This document shows, piece after piece, positions 1 through 9,981 of a stretch of DNA of 64,000 nucleotides; positions within the stretch are counted from its first letter, which is position 1, and each line of letters begins with the position of its first letter. The notes below the pieces were generated by a model. It searched no databases. It was not told the DNA's origin and saw nothing but the letters and a program-made list of their open reading frames with translations. Source of the stretch: Prorocentrum cordatum (Eukaryota > Sar > Dinophyceae > Prorocentrales > Prorocentraceae); NCBI GenBank assembly GCA_963575745.1, contig CAUYUJ010022393.1, positions 426,501 through 490,500 of the forward strand, read 5' to 3'. The position numbers were made by a program, and so were the translations under genes.

Positions 1-80
1 GATGTGACGGACACCGAAAACGGGAGAATGCGTGAAAGCGTGGAAGATACTTTTGTATTGCAGCGCTTGTGTTCATACGG

Positions 81-660
81 AAGCGTTGTGGAAGCATTGG
101 GCCCAGTTTTGGGCTTCTCGGGGGGAGTTTTGGAGGCAGCTTGGAGGCCTCTAGAAGGCGGCTTGGATACATGTTTGGAAACTCCTGGGGGCCTTTAGGG
201 GGCTTCAGGGGGCCTCTTCGGGGCCAGTTGGAAGCGTCTGGGGCCTCTTCAGGCTTTTTGGGGGCCTCTGGGGGCCTGCTGGGGGTTTCTTGGGCCGTCT
301 TCGGCACATTTTCCGACGTCCTAGCGCCCTCTCAGGCGCCTCTTGGGCCCGTCCTGTGGCCCTCTTTGGCCTTTCCAGCGGCCTCCTGGGCCATCTTGGG
401 CCCTTCTTGGGCCGTCTGGGAGCCCTCATGGCGGTTTCTTGGGCCGTTTTGGGGCTCTCTTGGGACGTCTGCGATGCTCTGAAGGTCCAAGAGGCGAATA
501 TGCTAACACTGTACGTTTTCCTCGGGGAATGGGCCATGTGTTGCTTCTTTGGGCCTTCTTTGGGATGCCTTTTTTTTCAGGGCTTCTGAAGGCATCTTGG
601 AGGTTTCTGGAGCCGTCTTGGGGACATCTTGAGCGTCTTGTACCGATCGTTCGGCGACTC
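81..660. repeat. Degenerate short tandem repeat, GGCCTCTTGGG type
   Basis: Loose repetition of a roughly 12-base G/C-rich motif (GGCCTCTTGGG and variants such as GGGGCCTCTGGG). Reading frames through it on both strands give only Gly/Leu/Trp/Ser-rich or Pro/Arg-rich low-complexity peptides, so none is called a gene. The same repeat reappears at 28990-29620. Confidence 0.7.
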
Positions 661-1697
661 GGGGCCCTGTTGGCCCATGTCGGGGCCCTCCTGGGCGAGG
701 GGGCCTTCCCGGAGTCAACTGGAGCTCCGATTCCGCCCTGGGAATTAAACGACCCCCCCTCCTCCCCCAACCCCGGCAAAGCCACCCCGGCACCTACCCC
801 CCAGTAGAGCTGAAGCTCAAGAATTGAGGCTCAGGTTGTTCTGAGGGCCTGTGAAACTCATACGCTGCATCGGCGGATTTTGTTCGATCCGCGACTGGGT
901 GTTCGTTTGGGATCAATGTTTCAGTGCCTCCAGGCTTGAGAGCGGAACCCAAAGGCCGAAGCTGGGGTGCCAAACGCACGGTTCGGACTTCCGGCGCGCT
1001 GAGTTCCCCCCCGCGAGGTCTGCACCTCAGCACGGACACGAGGTGGAGGCCATCCGACCAGCACCTCGCCTGCCTGAGGTCGGCCACTTGCAAACGGCGG
1101 TCGGGGGGGAGGCTTTTAAGAAGCATCCCTGCCTCTTAGAAGGAGCGGGCCTCCTCTACAGATCTAGGGCCGGCGCCTTCTGAGAAGCGGCCTCCTTCTG
1201 AGAAGCTTTCCCCCCTCACCCTGAGTCCCTCGTGTCAGACGGGGTTTGGACGAGGATAAAGCCGTCCAAGAGCGTTCTGGCACTCTGTCAGAGCGTTCCA
1301 GAACGCTCTGAGAAGGCCGCGGTGGCCAAGACATCTTCCAAAGCCGCCAGATCTCAGATATTCTCGATTTACCCTCCCCTATTTTATCATTGTCGTGGCT
1401 TCGTATTGCTGTACGACGACGACGACGACGTCGACCCTAAGGTCTCTCGTCGCCGAGACGTCCCTCGCCGGTGGCGAGGCAGCCGCCGAGCTCCGGTGCG
1501 ACGCCCCGAGGGCGAGCACGGCCTCCGAGGCGAAGGTCTCCTGCCGCGAGCGCCGCACCCTTCGGCCGACAGAGCTCCGAGGCCCCAGGCATGCTCGCCT
1601 CGTGAGCGTGTTTTTCCCAACCAACCTGTGTTGTTGGGTCCTCGTTTTGAAGAGACGGTCCCCGCGGTTCTCCTTCCTTCTCCCTCCTCCCCTCTTC
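661..1697. other. No gene seen; small palindromes
   Basis: No convincing coding sequence. There is a near-perfect palindrome at 1289-1310 (CAGAGCGTTC, CA, GAACGCTCTG) with a half copy of the same arm at 1270-1280. The palindromic 12-mer CTTCTGAGAAGC occurs twice, at 1177-1188 and 1195-1206. Confidence 0.5.
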
Positions 1698-1787
<90 letters not shown>

Positions 1788-1801
1788 ACATCATCATCAT
1801 C

Positions 1802-1835
<34 letters not shown>

Positions 1836-1858
1836 TCATCACCACCATCATCATCATC

Positions 1859-1930
<72 letters not shown>
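1698..1930. repeat. (CAT)n microsatellite, interrupted
   Basis: About 230 bases of CAT/ATC triplets with occasional CAC or CAA units. It abuts the 5' end of the LINE copy directly: the spliced-leader relict begins in the last bases of the tract. The poly-Asp and poly-Met frames on the minus strand, and poly-Ile and poly-Ser frames on the plus strand, are artefacts of the repeat. Confidence 0.95.
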
Positions 1931-1931
<1 letters not shown>

Positions 1932-1965
1932 GTATCCATTTTGGCTCAAGCCATTTTGGCTCAAG
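1929..1965 (+). other. Tandem dinoflagellate spliced-leader relicts
   Basis: Bases 1929-1950 match the 22-nt dinoflagellate spliced leader with one mismatch (TCCGTATCC where the known leader has TCCGTAGCC; the rest, CATTTTGGCTCAAG, is identical). Bases 1951-1965 repeat the last 15 nt of the leader. Known biology: dinoflagellate mRNAs receive this leader by trans-splicing, and retroposed cDNAs keep truncated relicts. Two in a row imply two rounds of trans-splicing and reinsertion. They mark the 5' end of the LINE cDNA that follows. Confidence 0.9.
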
Positions 1966-2171
1966 GTCGAAACGTTTCCCTGGCGCTTCGACCTTGGTCG
2001 CAGCCGACGGGGAGCTCGAGCTGCTTTGGGAGGCACAGGGCCTTCCCGATTGCTTCCAAAGACTCCCGACCAGGGACCCTTCAGTGGGTGGGAGTCATCT
2101 CTCTAGCATCCAGGTTTGCTGCAGCAGTTTCATCTCCAGTGCCCGCCCAATCGAGCGCGGGCAGCTCCGCC

Positions 2172-3149
2172 ATGGCGCTCAACACTTCCCAGTCGCAGTT
2201 CGAGCAGCTGATGGGTAAAATGGGCGAAATTCAGAGTTCCTTGGCCGTCCATGACAATGCCCTCAACACGGCCACAGGCGAGATCGCCAACATTAAGGCC
2301 TCAATGAACATCACCTACCAGGAGCACCAGTCCAAGTTCGAGATCCTCACAGCCAACATCGCCGCAATCGCCCAGGGACAACCGACCGACGTCGAGATGA
2401 GTGGCACCAGCATCCAGTTGAATTCCAGGGTTGAGACTATGGAGCAGACGATCTCTGAACTACGGCAGCAAATGGAGTCACGTTCGTCGTCGGGAGCCTC
2501 AGGGTCAACACGTGCCTCCTCGTCCCCAGCTGCTGCTTCCACCACTGCATATGTTGAAGACTCCACTCCTAAGCGTCGATGGGTTCAAGGATTCGGTCGT
2601 CCCCTTCTTCGCGGTGAACGTAAAAATCGCTGGGATGCTCTCTGTGCTCGACTCCCGCACGACCTGCAGGAGGGAGCTGATCCTCAATTCGCGGGTATCG
2701 CCATGAACTGCTCTGTGGAATTCACCTCGGAAGAGTTTGCCCAGAGGTTCACCACGTTCTGCAAAGATAGCTCGTCAATCATCCCCCACTATGACGAGCG
2801 CCGCAAGAAGACGCTGCCTATTCGTGTTCGAGGGGACACGCCTCGGGACGCTCGAGAAGTCCAACGCCTGTTCTCGCCGCTGTGGGTCGCCACACTCAAC
2901 GTGCTGAAGCAAAAGGGCGGCTGGTCGGAGGAGTTCAAGCTCGGCGCCAACGGCTACCGCAAGGACCTCAATGTCACCTCCGCCAACGAGGTGTGGGTGC
3001 TGTTCCACATGAAGATCGATGCCAAGGGCGTCGTCGAGTACGTTCCGAACCTGTCCGACCTCGCTGAGTGGGGCATCTCTGAGGACGAAGCCCGCAACCT
3101 CATCAAGGCTGCCGGGGAGTCTGCCTCGCCGCCATCTTCTTACCTCTGA
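2172..3149 (+). CDS. LINE ORF1 protein
   Basis: 325 aa starting at the ATG at 2172, the first one after the leader relicts and in good context. The frame is open further upstream, but only through the microsatellite. Residues ~1-100 are rich in heptad-like Leu/Ile/Met spacing (coiled-coil-like), followed by a Ser/Ala-rich linker and, from ~residue 135, a compact basic region (RRWVQGFGRPLL, later EEFAQRFTTFCKD) that resembles the RNA-binding/RRM-like half of LINE ORF1 proteins. It lies 15 nt upstream of the ORF2 frame, as expected for a LINE. Inferred role: RNA binding and chaperoning of the LINE transcript. It has no internal stop, unlike ORF2. The RRM assignment is inference. Confidence 0.7.
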   Translation: MALNTSQSQFEQLMGKMGEIQSSLAVHDNALNTATGEIANIKASMNITYQEHQSKFEILTANIAAIAQGQPTDVEMSGTSIQLNSRVETMEQTISELRQQMESRSSSGASGSTRASSSPAAASTTAYVEDSTPKRRWVQGFGRPLLRGERKNRWDALCARLPHDLQEGADPQFAGIAMNCSVEFTSEEFAQRFTTFCKDSSSIIPHYDERRKKTLPIRVRGDTPRDAREVQRLFSPLWVATLNVLKQKGGWSEEFKLGANGYRKDLNVTSANEVWVLFHMKIDAKGVVEYVPNLSDLAEWGISEDEARNLIKAAGESASPPSSYL

Positions 3150-3164
3150 CGGGGTACCGATCCA

Positions 3165-4260
3165 GTGCAGCAGTCCAGTACATCATCGACGTCGTCTTCT
3201 TCCTCTTTTGATTATGGCTCCTCCTCTTCCGCCGCCTCCTCCTCCGCCGACGACTCGAGTTGCGAATCCAGCTCTCCCGACACTGCCAGCGCTAGTGCGC
3301 GAGCTGGCGCGCTTTCCCAGGGTGCTTTCCTCCCCCCCTCGCACCTCTCTGCCTGCACTTGGAATGCTCACACGCTTTTTGGACACCTTCAGGGATCTGG
3401 AAGTTCGCAGAGCCTTAAGCTCAGTAGACGAACCTACCTCATTCAAAGACATCATGTTCTATGTTTACAGGAGACTCATGGACACACAGGCGATGAAGAT
3501 TCTATCAAGCGTGAAGTTCCTGGCGTTGAGGTCTTCCCCAACTTCCACCGCTCTGCTGCATCAGGAGGTTCTATGATTGTAATGCACAAGCGTTTGCTCG
3601 AGCTCTTCGATCGTGTCGCGCGCGACATTATAGTGGCTGGTCGCATCCACTCTGTTCTACTTTCTGGCGTGCATGGCTCTCTCCAAATCCCTAACATCCA
3701 CCTCTGCCCGCAGGCCCCCTTTCATCGAGCAAAAGAGACAGCTCTCTCTTCTTGCGTCTCAAATGCCCCCGCCCGACAAGTGCGCGGCGCCCCTGCTCGG
3801 CGATTTTAATTTCTATGAATTGGGGGAGGCATATATAAATTCGCAGCAGATCGCGAACACTTTCCTCCCAGCTCTGTCGGCAGGTTCTCTGCTCAGAAAT
3901 TTAGCAGCTTCGCTGAGTGCTACCAGGCCAACCCCACAGATGCCGCATATGAAGGATCTGATCTTGTCTCTGCGGGTCGCCTTGATCGTAGTTGCACCAA
4001 CATGTACACCACTGACCTGATGGACATGCATGCCAGGGCCAGCTCTCAGTGGTCTAGTGATCACTGCCCTGTATATGTGTCGCTTTCACCGCGAGAACAG
4101 GCAGCTAGGCTGGCCATTCCTTCATGGGTTAGCAAGCATCCGCTCTTTAACGAGGTCATCATACAACTCATTCAAGAACACGATCTCTCTGAAGACGTCT
4201 TCAAAAGGATTCGGGAAATCAGCGCTCTTATGTTTGAGGCAGGCAAATCTGTGAAGAACA
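3165..4260 (+). pseudogene. LINE ORF2, AP-endonuclease domain (frameshifted)
   Basis: Endonuclease/exonuclease/phosphatase motifs appear in order but in different frames. A Ser-rich leader is followed by TWNAHTLFG and VLCLQETHG (the N and QE motifs) in the frame of 3165-3809. GDFNF is in a second frame near 3800-3815. SSDHCPV (the SDH motif) is back in the first phase near 4056-4077. This domain nicks target DNA to prime reverse transcription. At least two indels separate the motifs, so this copy is inactive. The family's usual motif order is preserved, which makes the identification firm despite the breaks. Confidence 0.8.
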
Positions 4261-4261
4261 G

Positions 4262-5886
4262 GTGCTCCCCCCCCCCCCCCCCGGGTCGCGGGCTGGAACC
4301 TTGGCGCGGGCGTTCGCGGTTAACCGTGCCATGAAACGGCAAGATTTGAGGGCCATCCTTAGTGCCATCCACGCTGTCCCTGAGATAGGAACGTTCATCA
4401 GCACCGCGCCGCTGATGCGGCTGGGCAAGCCCGCCTTCCACAATGTTTCTGCTGCCCACGGCCGTGCTCTTACTGAAGAGCAACTCGACGAGGTCGAGAA
4501 TGATGCACGCGCCTCTGCTTTTACCAAAGCGACCCGCAAACAACGGAGCGCCCGTCTTATGGCCCAATGGGCCACAATACCTCGGATATTTTATTTGTCA
4601 GGCGTTTCCATTCCAGACGGTTCAGTCGAGCTCGAACCTCATGCTGCTGCCGCTGCGCTTGCACGTCATTGGGGCGAAGTCCATAGCATTCACTCTACTC
4701 ACACTGTTGGCCAAGCATGGCTTCTACAATTCGCGCGCGCCCTTCCCCTCGACATCGAATGAAAGATCCCCCGCCCTTTGTTCTTCAGGTGCGTCGAACT
4801 GCTTACGGACTCCAGCCCTGGCATCGACGGCGCGCCATTCTCTGCCTGGCAAGCCAGTGGAAGCACTGGCCTTAGCTCGCTGCACAGCCTCTACCCGAGG
4901 TCCAGGAGGACCTCAACACTGGGCCATGTGTATTCTTGCCCAAAGCTCTCGATGCTGAAGGGCCCTCGGGAGTTGAAAGGCCCCCTGAAATCACTCGCCC
5001 CATTGCCCTCAGTAATACGGACATGACAAACCTCTGTGGCCTCCTCAACCATAGCCCTGCTAAAGCTGCGGAGACCCTATGTGGCGCCCACCAGAGAGGT
5101 TTCATCAGAGGACGTAACCCGTCCGACAACATCGTCAGCGTCAACGGCTTTCTCGCGTTTGAAGATGTGCTCCACGCCAACACAGAGGTAGGCTGCGCGT
5201 TCTTCGATTTCACCGCGGGGTTCCCTTCCCTGGACCATGGCTGGGTAAGGGAAGTCTTGCGGCGGATGGGCATCCCTGGGACCATTGTTCGAGTGTTTCA
5301 GAACCTCTTCTCCCATCTCTTCATCAAGATTACGTTTGGGGGCATTATTTCGGACGGCTTTCCTCTGTTGCGCGGAGTGCGTCAGGGCTGCCCACTCAGT
5401 GGCTCTCTGTTTGCTCTCGCCCTCGACCCCCTCGTTCGTGCCCTGGTGGCCAAGCTCCCGGCGGGCGCGGGCGAGCTGGGCGCTTTCGCTGACGACATAG
5501 GCAGCGCTTGCCGAGATGTATTTCGCCAGCTGCCTGACATTATCTTTGACCTTCAGCGTCTAAGCCGTGCACCTGGCATCGCTATTCACTGCGCTAAAAC
5601 GGTCATAGTCACACTTCGTTACGACAGAGCTGCTCTTCCGAAGTTCCCAGCGCACGGCCTAGACGCTACGAGGTCTAAGATCGACGACCATGCAAGATAC
5701 CTCGGGGTAATGATTGGTCGCTTGGCAGCTCTGCGATCTTGGCGCGCCCCATTCTGTAAAGTGGTTGCCCGTTCTCGGGGAGTTAAAGCTGCTGGTCTAT
5801 CGCTGCTAAGCTCTATTGCCAGGTTCAACTCTGTGGGGGCGTCGGTCCTACTTTATGTCGGTCAATTCTTTCCTGTTTGTCGTTAA
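4262..5886 (+). pseudogene. LINE ORF2, linker and reverse transcriptase (frameshifted)
   Basis: 4262-4762 holds an open linker region just after a run of 16 C at 4267-4282. 4936-5886 carries the RT palm: RGFIRGRNPSDNI, FFDFTAGFPSLDH (motif A Asp near 5206), RGVRQGCPLSGSLFALALDP (motif B) and AFADDIG (motif C, FADD at 5485-5496). Both catalytic Asp of FADD are present, so the RT core itself is not mutated at the active site. The linker and RT are in different frames, so a full ORF2 product could not be made. Confidence 0.85.
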
Positions 5887-6826
5887 GCTCGCAATGCTTA
5901 TCGTGAAGCTGGCCAGCTTCTCACGCACAGTCCCAGATTCTCTATCCCTCACCTCGCTCTCCTCAAGCTCGAAGACCTCCAGCTGAAACCTAATCTGCGG
6001 GACTTGGAGTGCGAGGTCCGTGCTTCTATGTATCGGAATGCGCTTAAAGCTACAGCCTACCACCGCCAGGTTGGGATATTTAATGAGGCTTTGGGAGGAT
6101 GGGGACTACGTCGTGGCTTACAAGTTCCAGCATATGTTTCGTAACTCGGTCTTCTTCTGTATTCACGGAAACGTTAAGGCGCTGTCTACTATCCCTGGTG
6201 TCCTTGTTAATTACTGGAACGAATCCCACTTTCAGAGGTCGTTTGCAAGCACTTGTTTAAGTTGGGCTCCAGACATGTTCGTGAGTCCCTGGCTCCTCGG
6301 TTTAAATATTGGAACTTAGAGCTCTCTTGTAAAGAAATAGACACCGCGTTAATTCGCTTCGGGTGGGCTGCCAAACAGCTTGCCCCCTTTATCCCCATCG
6401 CCACTTTGAAAGCTTGGACTAACAGTTGGAACACCTCCGCTCGATGCAGGAACCGAGCGACCCGTTGTAGATTCGGGTGCAGCACTGAAGGTAGCGACGC
6501 TATGAAGCACTACCTTCGCTGCCCTCCTATTCTTACCTGTCTCCGCTCTCTCCTGCCTTCGCTCCCATCCTGGTGAGGGGCCGTCTCATTCTCTGCCGCC
6601 TCTGGTCTCGCCGCGCCGCCCACCCCCTCTTCTGATCCGCTTCTCTCTTTGTATATTGCCACGGATGCGATGCATGTTGCGTTCAACTCACTCCGAGCTC
6701 GTGATATTATTTCGAGAGCCGCTGCCGACTCGATGGTTCACGCCAGGGCCAGGGCCCTGTGCCGGGAGTGCGCCCGAGTTCAGCTGCTCGCTGCTTCCTG
6801 AAGGAGAAGGACTGCCGCGGGGGTGT
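5887..6826 (+). pseudogene. LINE ORF2 C-terminal region with CCHC-like cluster
   Basis: Frames continuing from the RT contain the thumb/C-terminal region in pieces. Near 6463-6525 there is a C-x3-C-x9-H-x3-C cluster (RCRFGCSTEGSDAMKHYLRC), like the CCHC motif near the C-terminus of many LINE ORF2 proteins. A final piece reads to about 6800 (ATDAMHVAFNSLRA, then a Cys/Ala/Arg-rich end). Stops and frame changes interrupt it. It directly precedes the (ATC)n tail. Confidence 0.6.
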
Positions 6827-6830
6827 CCGT

Positions 6831-6905
6831 ATCATCATCATCATCATCATCATCATCGTCATCATCGTCATCATCATCATCAACATCATCAACATCAGCG
6901 TCATC
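6831..6905. repeat. (ATC)n tail of the LINE
   Basis: About 75 bases of ATC/GTC triplets immediately after the last LINE coding remnant. It has the same triplet as the tract in front of the element. Confidence 0.9.
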
Positions 6906-6911
6906 ACCCCC

Positions 6912-7611
6912 CAGTACAGCGCTTCGTGGCCCCACGGGGAGCGCCACCGAAGGGCCCCGTGGCGCAGTCCGCATGCGTCCCCCCCACCCAGTACAGCGCT
7001 TCGTGGCCCCATATGGGGCTCCACCGAAGGTCCCCGTGGCGCAGTCCGCATGCGTCTCCCTCACCCAGTACAGCGTTTCGTGGCCCCATAGGGAGCTCCA
7101 CCGACGGCCCCCCTGGCGCAGTCCGCGCGCGTCTCCCCCACCCAGTACAGCGTTTCGTGGCCCCATAGGGAGCTCCACCGAAGGTCCCCGTGGCGCAGTC
7201 CGCATGCGCCCCCCCCCACCCAGTGCAGCGTTTCGTGGCCCACAGGGAGCGCCACCGAAGGTCCCCGTGGCGCAGTCCGCATGCGTCTCCCCCACCCAGT
7301 ACAGCGCTCCGTGGCCCCATACGGAGGGAACTCCACCGAAGGTCCCCGTGGCGCAGTCCACGTGCGTCTCCCTCACCCAGTACAGCGTTTCGTGGCCTCA
7401 TAGGGAGCTCCACCGACGGTCCCCGCGGCGCAGTCCGCGCGCGTCTCCCCCACCCAGTACAGCGCTTCGTGGCCCCATAAGGAGCTCCACCGAAGGTCCC
7501 CGTGGCGCAGTCCGCATGCGGTTCCTCCACCCAGTGCAGCGCGTCGTGGCCCCATCCACCGAAGGTCCCCGTGGCGCAGTCCGCATGCGGTTCCCCCACC
7601 CAGTACACCTC
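6912..7611. repeat. 77-bp minisatellite, about nine units
   Basis: Units start with CAGTACAGCG(C/T)TTCGTGG and end with CGCAGTCCGCATGCG. The GTA/GTG of successive units lies at 6914, 6991, 7068, 7145, 7223, 7299, 7380, 7457, 7534 and 7603. Spacing is therefore 77 bases, with one 81 (small insertion) and a short last unit of 69. It begins about 7 bases after the LINE tail. Long frames through it on both strands are repeat artefacts. Confidence 0.95.
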
Positions 7612-9427
7612 CGTCGGAGGCCGTCGGAGTTCCGCGCCTCGCTCGCCCGTCGTCGCTCTGCCCAGCGGCAAGAGCTTTGCCCGCTATCAGCCAGCCAGCT
7701 AGCCCACTTTGTTCCGCGCAGCGGACGACCCGCGCGCGTCGCTAGGACCCCTCCGGGGCGACCTGCGCGCGTCGCGGAGACTCCGCGCTGCGCTGCGCCC
7801 GCAGCCTTGAACTTCTGAGCGCGCGGGCAAAGAGGGAGGACAAGAAGGGGGGGAAGCGGGCGCGATCCTCGCGGGGGGGCGCGCCGACATTGGCGTCGCG
7901 GCGCGCGGGCGACGCCGCCGGGGGGTCCCGGGGAAGCTCCTTGCGGCGGCCACGCCCAGCGTCACGAGTACTCAGGGGCAGTCAGTCTCAAACTATTGGC
8001 ATTCATATACAATTACACCATGCTTTGTCGTACTCGCATTCATGCACGTAGACTCGCTCGCACGCAAATCCATTCACAGTCAGACCCATTCGCGCTCATA
8101 TTCACCGCGCTCAGTCCCCCTACGTACTCAGATCAATCGTTTTCGTTCGCGTCGTGTACCACGCCACTATTTCGGCACGCCCCCAGCACGGTTCGTTGCC
8201 TCATAGGGATCACCACCGAAAAAGTGCAGCACACTTGCGGTACTCACGCCTGCATATGGTTGGGTCTTTCGTCAGGCTAATTGTTCTCTGATGTTCTGTT
8301 AGGGCGCAGGCGAGCTTGATTGGCAGGTCGACCATGCCAGCTCGAGGGTACCCTTATGACCTGTCTATCCCGACTTGTGCAACCCGCATGTATTTTGGTG
8401 TTTTGGGGCCACGTTGCCGTCGGAAGAGTATTGTGTCCTCTCGCGTGTCCTGTCCAATCAAGTCCGACGGCAGCGCTAGTTGCCCGGGCCAAACACCCCG
8501 CCTCCTGGCAACGTATTGGAGGGGGGGGGGCCTGGACCCCCCAAAAAAAACATGCTGGGAGGCATTGTTCCGTTGGCGCGGACGCACCCTGGCGGGCGCA
8601 CGCCGCGGCTGCCGTTTCCGTTGCCCTCCCGCCCCCCGCCCCGCCCTCGGGTAACGACCGTTGTCGGGGAAACAATAAGCTGGTCACATCGTGAAAGAAA
8701 CCCCGACTCGGGACCGCATTGCTGGGGGGGAAAAGTCATCCGTGAGGAACGGGTCGGGACTTACCGCGTTGTAGAATCAATGCGTCGCGTGGTGTCTGCT
8801 GCTTCTTTTGTTTATTCCTATCATGCTCATTGTCGTTTGAGTTTTTCCGCGCGGGCCCACGGAGCTTCGACGCGATCTGGGTCAATTTCAGCGATGTGCG
8901 CATGGAAAAAAAAACATCGCGTGTTTGGGGCATGCGCGGCTCCGGGGCCCGCCGCGCGGTCTCGTCGGCAGGCCTACGGGGACCTTCGCAGACCTCCGCG
9001 GAGACCTTTGGGGAACTCTGGAGGCCGCGGGCGACTTCCAGAGGCCCCCCCGTTGAGGGTTCGGCTCGGACAGGGCGCCAGTCTGCCGGGGTCTGGTCGC
9101 TTCAGGGGCAATGATGGGGGGGGGGGGGTAGGCATAGGGGGGTGCATCCTTGGAGCAAGTTACCATCGTTGTAAGCACCTGCTCGCACGTCGGTGACACG
9201 GACCACTCCTTCATTATTTGCCGCCCAAGTTTGTTTGAACCGTTCGTTGATTCAGCGCACTTTGGGTTCTATGCTGCTTGGTCAGATTCCTACTTCGCTG
9301 CTGCAGCATTGATACTGTGTCTCAGTGTGGCCCAGGACTTTCACACGTAGCCTTGTTCCATAGCGTCATGCGTCATGCACTTTTCAGTCGCTCCACTCCA
9401 GACTGAAGGCGACTGTTGAAGGGCTGT
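7612..9427. other. Intergenic, no gene seen
   Basis: GC-rich at first, then mixed composition, with short G runs at 8520 and 9115. A stretch near 8185-8225 vaguely recalls the 77-bp minisatellite. No family motif or RNA gene was recognised. Confidence 0.4.
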
Positions 9428-9697
9428 CACTCTAAAGGAGGTTGGGCAAAGGCGAGAGGTAGCGAACGTTTGTCCGCGGCCGTTTGTGTTCAAGCGGCCC
9501 GCCGCCAAGATTTGACTGGTCCTCGCCGCGAGGCACGCGATTTGCCACTGGGACCGAAAACCTATTCGCTTGACATGGCTCGTCGCTCCCGCGGCTCTCT
9601 CGTGTTCTTGGGACTTTCTTTACTACGGTATATCAGAGTTGGATACGGGCTTCGCCTTAGGCGAAGCATCTGGTTGGGCCTCCCGACCAGCTTTAAA
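9428..9697 (+). repeat. 5' LTR-like direct repeat
   Basis: Aligns over its whole length with 24369-24641 (shared blocks include CGTTTGTCCGCGGCCG, GGATACGGGCTTCGCCT and TGGGCCTCCCGACCAGC). Near its end are two adjacent hairpins: CTTCGCC/GGCGAAG, and CTGGTTGGG/CCCGACCAG with one T:G pair. Both are kept in the other copy. Taken as LTRs because they bracket gag and pol directly. Confidence 0.65.
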
Positions 9698-9981
9698 CTT
9701 GGTAGCGGGGCTGTCTTATGGAGGACAGCTATCGCTATATTCCTCACCATGCACGGCACTACCTGGTGGACTACTGACATGGTGGAACATCAGGGTGCAG
9801 TGATTCTGCGCGGAGGAATGTATATATCTATGCGCAATCGCAAGGACATTTGCAGTGCTGCCTCTGCTCACGCGGAGGTCTCCTACATGAGTCCTACATT
9901 TCTGCGCTACTGCGCTCCTGAAATCCACCCATCTACTCCAATTGCTAATCTCTTCGAAGATACTATGCATGGTAACATGCG

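Larger units (their letters stand above)
1929..6905 (+). mobile_element. Non-LTR retrotransposon (LINE, AP-endonuclease type), decayed
   Basis: A full-length-looking LINE: spliced-leader relicts at the 5' end, ORF1 (2172-3149), then ORF2 carrying AP-endonuclease, RT and a C-terminal CCHC-like cluster, ending in an (ATC)n tail at 6831-6905. ORF1 is open but ORF2 is broken by at least four frame changes, so the copy cannot make the whole pol protein. (CAT/ATC)n flanks it on both sides, which suggests either insertion into a microsatellite or a microsatellite-type 3' tail. Element type is clear; the clade within APE-type LINEs cannot be assigned by eye. Confidence 0.85.

Noticed and set aside
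1379-1939. Long poly-Asp and poly-Met frames on the minus strand
   Set aside because: They are the (CAT)n microsatellite read in different phases; no globular protein sequence.
6912-7611. CRISPR array
   Set aside because: Whole 77-base units repeat with no unique spacers, in a eukaryotic genome.
6780-7671. Open frames of 200-330 aa on both strands
   Set aside because: A 77-base unit stays partly open in several phases; the peptides are translated minisatellite (GDLRWSS, SSTEGPRGAV).
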